A stretch of 9,514 nucleotides of DNA, from assembly GCA_036260395.1 (NCBI GenBank), contig DASZZY010000099.1, forward strand, positions 1-9,514. Reading direction: 5' to 3'. Every line of letters begins with the position of its first letter. Position 1 is the stretch's first letter. Below are positions 1-5,583 of the stretch, in pieces. Source of the stretch: DASZZY01 sp036260395. Its GTDB lineage: Bacteria > Actinomycetota > UBA4738 > CALAEC01. The position numbers were made by a program, and so were the translations under genes. Below the pieces are notes generated by a model. That model did not search any database. It was given only the letters and a program-made list of their open reading frames with translations, and was not told the origin of the DNA.

Positions 1-277
1 CCTCCCGGCGGCTGACGCCCTCGTTCACCGCGGCGAAGAACGCCACGCGAGGCGCATCGGTCCCGTTGCGCAGGACGAAGCGCACCGGCTCGGCCTCCAC
101 CGGGCCTTCCAGCTCGAAGCCGTCGTCGGTCAGCGTGATCCGCACCTCGGTGAGGCTGGCTCCTTCGCGGCCGCCGGCGGCCGGCCGCTCGGGGGCGCCG
201 CTCCCACAGCCGGAGGCCACGAGGGCGGCCGCCGTGACGGCGAGGAGGAGCCGTGCGAGCGTCGTTGCCGCAGTCAC
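1..277 (-). CDS. Putative lipoprotein with possible cupredoxin-like domain (3' end outside window)
   Basis: Only the first 92 codons are present; the gene runs off the left edge. The product begins with a short signal peptide: Arg9, then a hydrophobic stretch at residues 10-20, then a lipobox-like Ala-Ser-Gly-Cys with Cys24 as the predicted lipidated residue. A low-complexity Gly/Ala/Pro linker follows. From about residue 45 there is a beta-strand-rich stretch (VRITLTDDGFELEG, then PVRFVLRNGT) that resembles the start of small cupredoxin-like domains of secreted actinobacterial proteins. The metal ligands would lie beyond the window, so copper binding is not shown. The GTG at 277 was chosen because it gives a compact signal peptide. 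An in-frame ATG at 325 would add 16 charged residues in front of it. There is no good ribosome binding site, but a GATAAT box ends 9 bases upstream, which suits a leaderless or nearly leaderless transcript. Export is well supported; function is unknown. Confidence 0.7.
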   Translation of the reverse strand, partial: MTAATTLARLLLAVTAAALVASGCGSGAPERPAAGGREGASLTEVRITLTDDGFELEGPVEAEPVRFVLRNGTDAPRVAFFAAVNEGVSRRE

Positions 278-286
278 GAGGCGGCC

Positions 287-292
287 ATTATC
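287..292 (-). promoter_or_regulatory. Candidate -10 box (GATAAT) for the lipoprotein gene
   Basis: On the minus strand GATAAT lies 9 bases before the GTG at 277. It matches TATAAT in five of six positions and is one of very few AT-rich hexamers in this region. Transcription would begin at or just before the start codon, which would explain the missing Shine-Dalgarno sequence. No convincing -35 box was found at 16-19 bp. This is an inference from sequence only. Confidence 0.35.
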
Positions 293-361
293 CCAGCCGG
301 GTGACCGGCGAACGGCTTCAAGCATGCGGCGACGGGGGCGCCCGCCGCGGCAGCGACGAGA

Positions 362-379
362 CTACGTAGAACTACGTGG
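362..379 (+). promoter_or_regulatory. TACGTA repeat motif, copy A (between lipoprotein and protease genes)
   Basis: This is one of four copies of CTACGTA-GAAN-TACGTAG. It reads CTACGTA-GAAC-TACGTGG, with one mismatch to the consensus (A to G at the next-to-last base). TACGTA at 363 and TACGTG at 373 are 10 bp apart. The copy sits in the 244-bp divergent gap, about 70 bp upstream of the candidate -10 box of the lipoprotein gene and about 140 bp upstream of the protease start. It is therefore well placed to act as a regulator-binding site for either gene. The binding protein is unknown. Confidence 0.6.
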
Positions 380-410
380 ACCGGGGCGGGGGAGCGGGGA
401 GCGAGCGGCC

Positions 411-425
411 ACCCTCACCGAGGGT
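411..425. repeat. Short inverted repeat upstream of the protease gene
   Basis: ACCCTC and GAGGGT form perfect 6-bp arms around a 3-base centre. The element lies in the protease gene's upstream region, about 100 bp before its start codon. It could be an operator or a small hairpin in a 5' leader. There is no T-run, so it is not a standard terminator. A weak -10-like TACATT lies downstream at 461-466, without a clear -35 box at the right distance. Confidence 0.3.
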
Positions 426-521
426 CCCGCTTGCCAGGTTTGGTTCGCCCCCGGAGACGGTACATTCCTGTTGCCCGACGGCGCCCATCGGGGTGCCGCC
501 TGAACGCCATAGGAGGGAGAC

Positions 522-1412
522 ATGGCCCGCCGGAACGCCTTCCGCATGCTCCTGGTAGCGCTCGCCACGCTGGCGATCGTCGCGCCCGCACCCGTCGGCG
601 CCGCGATCCAACCGCCCGCCGAGGCGGTCGACGCCGTCGCCGCCCTGGTCTCCGGCGACGCCCGGATCGTCGAGCTGAAGGCGCCGCGTCCCGAGTGGTT
701 CACGCCGCAGCTCGAGCGCCGGGTGGCCCGCCGCGGGGTGGTGGCCGCGCCGGTGGACGCCCCGCTGCCCGGGCAGGTCGGGATCCGTCCCGGCTCGTGG
801 ATGGTCTCGCCGTTCTGGTGCACGATGAACTTCATCTTCCAGAAGAGCTCGACGGTGGCCATCGGGACCGCCGGCCACTGCCTGGAGTCCGGGGAGCCCG
901 TGGTGCTGCTGACCGTGGCGCCCACCGGGGGCAACCCGGTCCTCGTCCAGCTCGGGAGGATCCTCCTCCGCCGCGACGGGGGGATCGGGAAGGACTACGG
1001 GCTCGTGGAGGTTCCGCTCGCGCGCCGCCAGTGGGTGTTCCCCACGATCGCCGGCGTCGCTGGGCCGTGCGGGGTCTACACGGGGGGCGATCCCCAGCCG
1101 GTGGCCCACTACGGGCACGGCCTGGTGGTCGGCACGGGCGGCACGCCCCGCGCCGGACAGGGCGTCGAGCTGCCGCAGGTGCGCGGGTTCGAGCTCGAGT
1201 GGGACCAGGACAGCTTCGCGTGGGCGGGCGCTTTGGCGCCCGGGGACTCGGGAAGCGCCGTCCGGATCGGCCAGCTGCCGGCGGTCGGGAACCTGACCCA
1301 TGGGATCGGCGTCCTCGGCCTGCCCACGCCGTCGCCGATCGGGTGGGGGACCAGGGTGACGACCGTGACCAGCGGGGGCTGGCAGGTGGTCAACAGCCCG
1401 CTCTGCATCTGA
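522..1412 (+). CDS. Secreted trypsin-like (chymotrypsin-fold, S1-type) serine protease
   Basis: The product is a 296-residue exported endopeptidase. Residues 1-27 form a signal peptide: Arg3 and Arg4, a hydrophobic core (MLLVALATLAIVA), and a Val-Gly-Ala cleavage site. Residues about 28-90 may be a short propeptide. The catalytic triad is visible: His119 in GTAGHC, Asp158 in KDYGL, and Ser243 in APGDSGSA. Cys100 and Cys120 bracket the His motif like the conserved disulfide of chymotrypsin-fold proteases; Cys183 and Cys295 may form a second one. The start is secure: AGGAGG at 511-516 lies 5 bases before the ATG. The gene stands alone, diverging from a lipoprotein gene and converging on a membrane-protein pair. 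It is flanked on both sides by TACGTA motif clusters, which suggests dedicated regulation. Substrate is unknown; nutrient scavenging or processing of cell-surface proteins are both possible. Confidence 0.9.
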   Translation: MARRNAFRMLLVALATLAIVAPAPVGAAIQPPAEAVDAVAALVSGDARIVELKAPRPEWFTPQLERRVARRGVVAAPVDAPLPGQVGIRPGSWMVSPFWCTMNFIFQKSSTVAIGTAGHCLESGEPVVLLTVAPTGGNPVLVQLGRILLRRDGGIGKDYGLVEVPLARRQWVFPTIAGVAGPCGVYTGGDPQPVAHYGHGLVVGTGGTPRAGQGVELPQVRGFELEWDQDSFAWAGALAPGDSGSAVRIGQLPAVGNLTHGIGVLGLPTPSPIGWGTRVTTVTSGGWQVVNSPLCI

Positions 1413-1431
1413 TCGGCGCGCGGGGGCGGAT

Positions 1432-1449
1432 CTACGTAGAAATACGTAG
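1432..1449 (+). promoter_or_regulatory. TACGTA repeat motif, copy B (perfect)
   Basis: It reads CTACGTA-GAAA-TACGTAG: two perfect 7-bp inverted arms around GAAA, with the two TACGTA cores 10 bp apart (1433 and 1443). It starts 19 bp after the protease stop codon, in the gap between convergent genes. As RNA it could fold into a 7-bp stem with a GAAA loop. No T-run follows, and other copies change the last loop base, so a DNA-binding site seems more likely than a terminator. Confidence 0.6.
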
Positions 1450-1500
1450 GCACGACAACTAAAACGCATGCCACGAGGAGCGCGGGGTGCGTGGTCGAAC

Positions 1501-1527
1501 CTACGTAGAACTACGTATACCTACGAA
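1501..1527 (+). promoter_or_regulatory. TACGTA repeat motif, copy C with a third half-unit
   Basis: The first 18 bases read CTACGTA-GAAC-TACGTAT, with one mismatch to the consensus at the last base. A third unit, TACGAA, follows at 1522. The three TACG units therefore start at 1502, 1512 and 1522, exactly 10 bp apart, and face the same side of the helix. This is the longest of the four clusters and resembles a site filled by several protein subunits side by side. Confidence 0.6.
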
Positions 1528-1571
1528 CGGGGACCGGTGAGCCGCGGCGGCCCGGCGCGCCCCAGACCGGA

Positions 1572-1589
1572 CTACGGAGAATTACGTAG
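1572..1589 (+). promoter_or_regulatory. TACGTA repeat motif, copy D (degenerate)
   Basis: It reads CTACGGA-GAAT-TACGTAG, with one mismatch to the consensus in the left arm. The two units are again 10 bp apart (1573 and 1583). It lies 5 bp beyond the stop codon of the minus-strand membrane-protein gene. Its cores start 71 bp after those of copy C, which in turn start 69 bp after those of copy B. The sequence between copies is not conserved. Confidence 0.55.
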
Positions 1590-1594
1590 CGCCG

Positions 1595-2272
1595 CTAGAA
1601 GACGAGCCCGCTGGCCCCCCAGGCGACCGCGGCCACGAGGGCCACCGCGGCCACGCCCAGCGCGCGCCTCCCGGCCCGGCTGGGTCCCGTCAGGCCGGCG
1701 ACGCCGAGCAGGACCGCGGCTATGGCCGTCAGGATGAGCGCGAACATCGCGCGTTCCTGACGGGTGCCGAACCGGTCCGCCGTGTCGACCTGCTCGTTCT
1801 GTCTGAGGACCAGCGCCTGGAGCTCCTCCACGCTCGCGGTGATGCCGGTCCGGGTGGTCTCGTCGAGCCCCGAGCGCGGCCCGGGCGCGGCCGTCATCCT
1901 CTCCACCGTCTCGGTTAGCCGCGCGCTCACCCGGCGCTCGACCCGGGCAACCGCGCGCTGACCGCGGGCCACCGCGGGCTCGTCGATCGAGGCGATCGTG
2001 CGGGCCTCCGCCGTGGCGCCGATCGCCAGCGCCTCCTGCAGGCCGCTCGCCTGAAAGGACCGCGCCGCCCCGGAGGCCGCGATCCGGCCGAAGAGGTCGA
2101 GCGACAGCCGCGACGCGCGGACCAGCGCCTGCTCGGCACGCCGCCCGGCGTCGGACTCCATCGCCGTGAGCAGGGCCACGACGACCACCGCGCTCCCCAC
2201 CAGGGCCCCGACCCAGCGCCGGAAGCGGATCGTCCCCTCGCTGGCCCGGGCGGTCTCGACGTCGAGCTCCAT
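1595..2272 (-). CDS. Membrane protein of unknown function (1+2 membrane segments), second of a pair
   Basis: No family is recognised for this 225-residue protein. It has a short charged N-terminus, a membrane segment at about residues 20-37 (WVGALVGSAVVVVALLTA), a helical Ala/Arg/Glu-rich middle part of about 135 residues without cysteine, and two C-terminal membrane segments at about 175-195 and 204-224. The middle part probably forms helices or a coiled coil. The ATG at 2272 was chosen because it overlaps the upstream gene's TGA as TGATG, the usual arrangement for coupled translation; an in-frame start at 2302 would overlap the upstream gene by 31 bases. The product has the same architecture as its upstream neighbour although sequence similarity is not obvious, so the two may form one membrane complex or be diverged paralogues. 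The stop lies 5 bp from TACGTA motif copy D. Confidence 0.75.
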   Translation of the reverse strand: MELDVETARASEGTIRFRRWVGALVGSAVVVVALLTAMESDAGRRAEQALVRASRLSLDLFGRIAASGAARSFQASGLQEALAIGATAEARTIASIDEPAVARGQRAVARVERRVSARLTETVERMTAAPGPRSGLDETTRTGITASVEELQALVLRQNEQVDTADRFGTRQERAMFALILTAIAAVLLGVAGLTGPSRAGRRALGVAAVALVAAVAWGASGLVF

Positions 2273-2994
2273 CAGACCGAGAGCTCCACGGCGACGACCC
2301 ACGCCACGGCGAGCAGGATGGAGGCGAAGCCAACAACGATGAGCGGTCTCCGGCGGGTGGGGAAGCCCTGGACGAGCGCCCCGGCCAGGAATGCGACGGC
2401 CACGGGCACCACCCCGAGGAACAGCAGCGACGCCTTGAGCGCGAGGCGGGACCCCCGAGTCTCGGTCGCATCGGGGTCGAGCGCCACGAGCTGGGGGTTC
2501 AGGGCCCGGAGATCCTGCAGCCGCTGGATCAGGTCGAAGCCGCCGCCCTCCAGGCGGTAGGCGGGCTCGGCGGCGATCTCCGAGGCCTGGACCAGGAGCT
2601 CCGCCATCTGGGCGTTGGTCTCGGCCTCGACCCGGAGCACCGCCGCCTCGTCGGCCGACGCCCGGCGGGCCTCGCCCGCGTACTCCTCGGCGCGGATCTC
2701 CGCCTCGACGATTCGGAGCGCGATCGGGGCCTCGTTCTCGTAGAGGAACCGGACGTCCTCGACCATGGCGGCCATCTGCTTGATGTGCTGCCGGGTCGCG
2801 GCGTGCCAGGCCTCCGCGCCGCGGTCGTTGACGATCGAGGCCCGGCCGGCGATGAGCGCCGCCGCAACGGCGGCCAGCGCGAGCAGCAGCGTGGCGCCAC
2901 GGGCCTCGAGGTCGGCCCGGGCCCTCGCGGCCGCCCGCTCCTCGGCGCGCGAGCGCCCCTCCGGTCCGCTCTCGGTGCCGCCTCCCTCGGACAT
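2272..2994 (-). CDS. Membrane protein of unknown function (1+2 membrane segments), first of a pair
   Basis: The product is about 240 residues. It begins with a charged, Glu/Arg-rich cytoplasmic segment (about 1-32), followed by a membrane segment at about 34-50 (TLLLALAAVAAALIAG), a long predicted helical region (about 55-175), and two membrane segments near 188-208 and 217-238. The stretch after the first segment (GRASIVNDRGAEAWHAATRQHIKQ) faintly recalls the NRA...W..Y.AK.IK pattern of DUF4337-type proteins, which also have one N-terminal and two C-terminal membrane segments. That is a guess by topology and pattern only. The ATG at 2994 is preferred; a GTG at 3003 would add three residues. 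Neither has a ribosome binding site. The last base of its TGA is the first base of the next gene's ATG, so the two genes are probably an operon. The gene diverges from the SUF operon. Confidence 0.75.
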   Translation of the reverse strand: MSEGGGTESGPEGRSRAEERAAARARADLEARGATLLLALAAVAAALIAGRASIVNDRGAEAWHAATRQHIKQMAAMVEDVRFLYENEAPIALRIVEAEIRAEEYAGEARRASADEAAVLRVEAETNAQMAELLVQASEIAAEPAYRLEGGGFDLIQRLQDLRALNPQLVALDPDATETRGSRLALKASLLFLGVVPVAVAFLAGALVQGFPTRRRPLIVVGFASILLAVAWVVAVELSV

Positions 2995-3013
2995 CCGGGG
3001 CACGTTAGTACAC

Positions 3014-3039
3014 CCGGGCCGGCCGGACCGCCGGCCCGG
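3014..3039. repeat. GC-only inverted repeat in the divergent promoter region
   Basis: Perfect 10-bp arms, CCGGGCCGGC at 3014-3023 and GCCGGCCCGG at 3030-3039, surround a 6-base centre. The element lies between two divergent genes, so it is not placed to end either transcript, and no T-run follows. It would fall in or just before the 5' leader of the minus-strand membrane-protein pair, 19 bp upstream of the ATG at 2994. It may shape that leader or simply reflect the base composition. Confidence 0.4.
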
Positions 3040-3064
3040 TCCGTGGGCAGGCCGCGCGGCTAAA

Positions 3065-3085
3065 TCCGACCTCGACGGTCGGGAT
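3065..3085. promoter_or_regulatory. Inverted repeat over the sufD -35 box (candidate operator)
   Basis: CCGACC at 3066-3071 and GGTCGG at 3077-3082 are perfect 6-bp arms around TCGAC. The similarity extends outward (AATCC against GGATT) if one extra G is allowed on the right. The repeat covers the candidate -35 box, so a protein bound here would be expected to block polymerase. The SUF operon is commonly controlled by an iron-sulfur sensor such as SufR. The arms do not match SufR sites that I know from Mycobacterium or Streptomyces, so the regulator is open. Confidence 0.4.
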
Positions 3086-3100
3086 TACGGCGGCTAGACT
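3072..3100 (+). promoter_or_regulatory. Candidate promoter of the SUF operon
   Basis: A -35-like TCGACG at 3072-3077 (four of six matches to TTGACA) is followed, after a 17-bp spacer, by TAGACT at 3095-3100 (four of six matches to TATAAT, with the key TA and final T). Transcription would start near 3107. That leaves a leader of about 24 bases that carries the GGAGG at 3122-3126. The spacing and position fit a primary-sigma promoter and suggest that sufD is the first gene of its transcript. Confidence 0.5.
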
Positions 3101-3130
3101 GGAGGCGAAGCGACCCGCCCTGGAGGACGC

Positions 3131-4450
3131 GTGGCTGAGACGCTGACCGAGACCACTTTCACCGAGGAGTCCCTGCCGGCTCCTCCCGGCGAGCCGGCCT
3201 TCTCCCGGCGCCTCCGTCGCGAGGCCCTCGACCTGTTCCGGGCGCTCCCGGTGCCCTCCCAGGAGACCGAGGAGTGGAGGTACACGGACCTGTCGGCGCT
3301 GGACGTCGGCCGCTTCCGGCCGCACGTCGCCGGACGGGCGGCCGACAACCTCGACGGGGTCGCGCCGGAGGTCCAGGCCGCCGTGGGCGAGCTCGGGGAC
3401 CGGGCCGGCCTGCTGATCCAGCACAACTCCGAGACGGCGACCGTGCACCTGGGGCCGGACGTCGCCGGCCGGGGCGTCGTCTTCGACGGGCTCGACCGAG
3501 CGGTGACCGCGCACCCGGACCTGGTGGAGGGCCGGCTCCACCGCCTGGTCGCGGCCGACCGGACCAAGTTCGCCGCTCTCCACGCCGCGTACCGCACCGG
3601 CGGGACGTTCCTGTACGTGCCGCGGGGCGTGGCGGTCAAGGTCCCGCTCCAGGCGTTCACGTACCTCGACGCCGATGATGCGGCGGTCTTCCCCCACACC
3701 GTCATCGTCGCCGACGAGCTGGCCGAGGTGACGCTGATCGACCGGTACGCCTCTCCCCCGCTCCCCCGGGCCCTCTCGGTCGGCGTCACGGAGATCTTCG
3801 CCGGCCGGGGGGCCCGCGTCCGGTACGTCTCGCTCCAGGAGTGGGGGCCGGGGGTGACGCATCTGGCGGTCCAGCGGGCCCACCTCGACCGCGACGCGCA
3901 CCTCTCGTCGCTGGCGGTCTCCTTCGGCGGCTCGCTGTCGCGGACCGAGGTCGAGGCGGTGATGGCCGCGCCCGGCGCGCACAGCGAGATGCTCGGCCTG
4001 TACTTCACCGACGGCACGCAGCACTTCGACCACCGCTCGCTCCAGGACCACGTAGCGCCGAACTGCACCAGCGACCTGCTGTACAAGGGCTCCCTGAAGG
4101 ACGCGTCGCGGGCGGTGTACTCGGGGCTTATCCGGGTGCACCCCGGCGCCCACAAGACGGACGCGTTCCAGACCAACCGCAACATCGTGCTGTCCGACGA
4201 CGCCAAGGCCGACTCGATCCCGAACCTGGAGATCGAGGCCAACGACGTCCGGTGCTCGCACGCCGCCAGCGTGGGGCCGGTCGACGACGACGTGATCTTC
4301 TACCTCCAGTCGCGCGGCATCGAGCGCGGCGACGCCGAGCGGCTGATCGTGAAGGGCTTCTTCCAGGAGGTCCTGGACCGGGTGGCCCTGGAGGAGGTCC
4401 GGGACGGCGTCGAGGCGGCCATCGAGGACGAGCTCCGGGGGGACGGTTGA
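3131..4450 (+). CDS. sufD: Fe-S cluster assembly scaffold protein SufD
   Basis: SufD normally pairs with SufB and the SufC ATPase to form the cytoplasmic scaffold on which iron-sulfur clusters are built. The 439-residue length is usual. The N-terminal part carries the SufD hallmark EEWRYTDL (residues 47-54). The core carries the SufBD beta-helix motifs: GTFLYVPRGVAV (158-169), YKGSLKDASRAVYSG (318-332), QTNRNIVLSDDAKADS (347-362), and NDVRCSHAASVG (371-382) with Cys375 and His377. It ends with the FYLQSRGI segment (390-397) involved in contacts with SufC. The start is a GTG with GGAGG at 3122-3126, four bases upstream. The TGA overlaps the next ATG by one base. Unlike most actinobacterial clusters, no sufB or sufR precedes it. 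The protein is read as SufD rather than SufB because of the N-terminal domain. Confidence 0.93.
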   Translation: MAETLTETTFTEESLPAPPGEPAFSRRLRREALDLFRALPVPSQETEEWRYTDLSALDVGRFRPHVAGRAADNLDGVAPEVQAAVGELGDRAGLLIQHNSETATVHLGPDVAGRGVVFDGLDRAVTAHPDLVEGRLHRLVAADRTKFAALHAAYRTGGTFLYVPRGVAVKVPLQAFTYLDADDAAVFPHTVIVADELAEVTLIDRYASPPLPRALSVGVTEIFAGRGARVRYVSLQEWGPGVTHLAVQRAHLDRDAHLSSLAVSFGGSLSRTEVEAVMAAPGAHSEMLGLYFTDGTQHFDHRSLQDHVAPNCTSDLLYKGSLKDASRAVYSGLIRVHPGAHKTDAFQTNRNIVLSDDAKADSIPNLEIEANDVRCSHAASVGPVDDDVIFYLQSRGIERGDAERLIVKGFFQEVLDRVALEEVRDGVEAAIEDELRGDG

Positions 4451-4767
4451 TGGGCCTGGTGACCGTGGCCCGGGCCGACGACGTCCCCGAGGGGGAGGCC
4501 CGGCGGTTCGAGGTCGACGGGCGGGAGATCGCCGTGGTGAACCTGGGGGACGGGCAGTTCCGGGCCATCGGGGACGTCTGCTCGCACGCCCACGCGTACC
4601 TCCACGAGGGCGAGGTGGACCCCGACTTCATGACGATCGAGTGCCCGCGACACGGGTCGACGTTCGACCTGGACACCGGCGACCCCAAGAGCCTGCCGGC
4701 CACGGTCCCGGTCCCGGTGTACGCGGTGAAGGTGGAAGGCGACGAGGTGAAGGTGGAGATCCCATGA
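4450..4767 (+). CDS. Rieske-type [2Fe-2S] ferredoxin (non-heme oxygenase ferredoxin family) in the SUF operon
   Basis: The product is a 105-residue soluble protein with a complete Rieske cluster site: Cys44-x-His46 and Cys65-x-x-His68, in CSHAHAYL and CPRHGSTFDL. Proteins of this kind carry electrons to ring-hydroxylating oxygenases, but no oxygenase gene is nearby. A Rieske ferredoxin between sufD and sufC is a known arrangement in Streptomyces and other actinobacteria. There it may supply electrons for cluster assembly or be a cluster recipient; its role is not settled. It starts with ATG overlapping the sufD stop (TGATG), behind a G-rich stretch, and its stop overlaps the sufC start (ATGA), so it is firmly part of the operon. 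The length and all four ligands look intact. Confidence 0.92.
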   Translation: MGLVTVARADDVPEGEARRFEVDGREIAVVNLGDGQFRAIGDVCSHAHAYLHEGEVDPDFMTIECPRHGSTFDLDTGDPKSLPATVPVPVYAVKVEGDEVKVEIP

Positions 4768-5582
4768 CGGAGCACGAGAACCAGCCGGCCACGCTGGAGA
4801 TCCGCGACCTGCGGGTCTCGGTGGAGGACCGGGACATCCTGAAGGGCGTCGACCTGGTCGTCCGCCAGGGCGAGGTCCATGCGTTGATGGGGCCCAACGG
4901 CTCCGGGAAGTCCACGCTGGCCGGCGTGATCCTGGGCCGGCCGGGCTACCGGATCATGGGCGGCGACGTGCTGTTCCGCGGCGAGAGCATCCTGGCCCTG
5001 ACCCCCGACGAGCGGGCGCGCCGGGGACTGTTCCTGGCGTTCCAGTACCCGGTGGAGGTGCCCGGCGTCTCGGTGGTCAACTTCCTGCGGTCGGCGTACA
5101 ACGCGCTGAAGAACCCCGACGGCGACGACCAGAAGCAGATCTCGGCGCTGGCGTTCCGCAAGCTGCTCAAGGAGAAGATGGCCCTGGTCGGCGTGGACGA
5201 CGACATGGTCCGGCGCTACGTGAACCAGGGGTTCTCCGGCGGCGAGAAGAAGCGGATGGAGACGCTCCAGCTCGCGGTGCTGGAGCCGCAGATGGCGATC
5301 CTCGACGAGACCGACTCCGGGCTGGACATCGACGCGCTGAAGTCGGTGGCCGAGGGCATCAACCAGCTGGCGGGGCCGGACCTCGGCGTGCTCCTGATCA
5401 CCCACTACCAGCGGATCCTCAACTACGTCACGCCGCACCACGTCCACGTCCTGATGGCCGGCCGGATCGTCCGGTCGGGGGGACCGGAGCAGGCGCACGA
5501 GCTCGAGGCCAAGGGGTACGAGGGACTCCGGGCGGAGCTCGGCGTGACCGACGAGCCCGACCAGACCAAGGCGCGCGCGTAG
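4764..5582 (+). CDS. sufC: SUF system ABC-type ATPase SufC
   Basis: SufC is the cytoplasmic ATPase of the SUF scaffold. ATP binding brings two SufC subunits together and rearranges the SufB/SufD core. It resembles ABC transporter ATPases but has no membrane partner. The 272-residue product shows Walker A GPNGSGKS (43-50), a Q-loop glutamine at 94, the signature FSGGEKKR (157-164) in the SufC form, Walker B MAILDETDSGLD (177-188) with Glu182 as the likely catalytic base, and the H-loop His214 in LLITHYQR. The start ATG at 4764 overlaps the preceding stop by four bases and has GGAG five bases upstream; upstream in-frame starts would run through the Rieske gene. The C-terminal tail after about residue 258 is acidic and probably disordered. 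Confidence 0.96.
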   Translation: MTEHENQPATLEIRDLRVSVEDRDILKGVDLVVRQGEVHALMGPNGSGKSTLAGVILGRPGYRIMGGDVLFRGESILALTPDERARRGLFLAFQYPVEVPGVSVVNFLRSAYNALKNPDGDDQKQISALAFRKLLKEKMALVGVDDDMVRRYVNQGFSGGEKKRMETLQLAVLEPQMAILDETDSGLDIDALKSVAEGINQLAGPDLGVLLITHYQRILNYVTPHHVHVLMAGRIVRSGGPEQAHELEAKGYEGLRAELGVTDEPDQTKARA

Positions 5583-5583
5583 G

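Larger units (their letters stand above)
1413..1594. other. Convergent intergenic gap holding motif copies B, C and D
   Basis: This 182-bp stretch separates the protease stop from the stop of the minus-strand pair. It holds three of the four TACGTA motifs, two of them with perfect TACGTA-N4-TACGTA cores. No plausible protein-coding gene was seen in it; the one plus-strand reading frame running through it continues into a shadow of the opposite gene. No hairpin with a T-run was found for either flanking gene. A weak stem (CCACG at 1471-1475 with CGTGG at 1490-1494) is present. An unannotated small RNA cannot be excluded. Confidence 0.5.

Noticed and set aside
66..503. Plus-strand frame of 145 codons upstream of the protease gene.
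   Set aside because: It runs antisense to the lipoprotein signal peptide and lipobox, has Arg/Ser/Pro-rich composition, no ribosome binding site, and would run through motif copy A.
1432..1449. Copy B as a transcription terminator of the protease gene.
   Set aside because: The 7-bp AT-containing stem is weak, no T-run follows, and the same motif occurs upstream of the protease gene (copy A), where a terminator makes little sense.
1432..1589. Possible CRISPR array: three short repeats separated by 51 and 53 bp.
   Set aside because: The repeats are only 18 bp and imperfect, there are just three, and no cas gene is near.
1468..1737. Plus-strand frame of 89 codons starting in the convergent gap.
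   Set aside because: Most of it is antisense to the C-terminal membrane segments of the minus-strand gene, its composition is Arg/Pro-rich, and its ATG has no ribosome binding site at proper spacing.
4053..4058. Single ACGTAG sequence inside sufD as a further copy of the TACGTA motif.
   Set aside because: It lacks a partner unit 10 bp away and lies within a conserved coding region, so it is expected by chance.
3005..4261. Long open frame on the minus strand opposite sufD (418 codons).
   Set aside because: It is a shadow caused by high GC: the plus strand encodes an intact SufD with known motifs, while this translation is rich in Arg, Gly, Val and His and has no recognisable domain.
3131..4450. 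Reading the first SUF gene as sufB.
   Set aside because: The N-terminal EEWRYTDL motif and the 439-residue length are those of SufD; SufB-type N-terminal features are absent.
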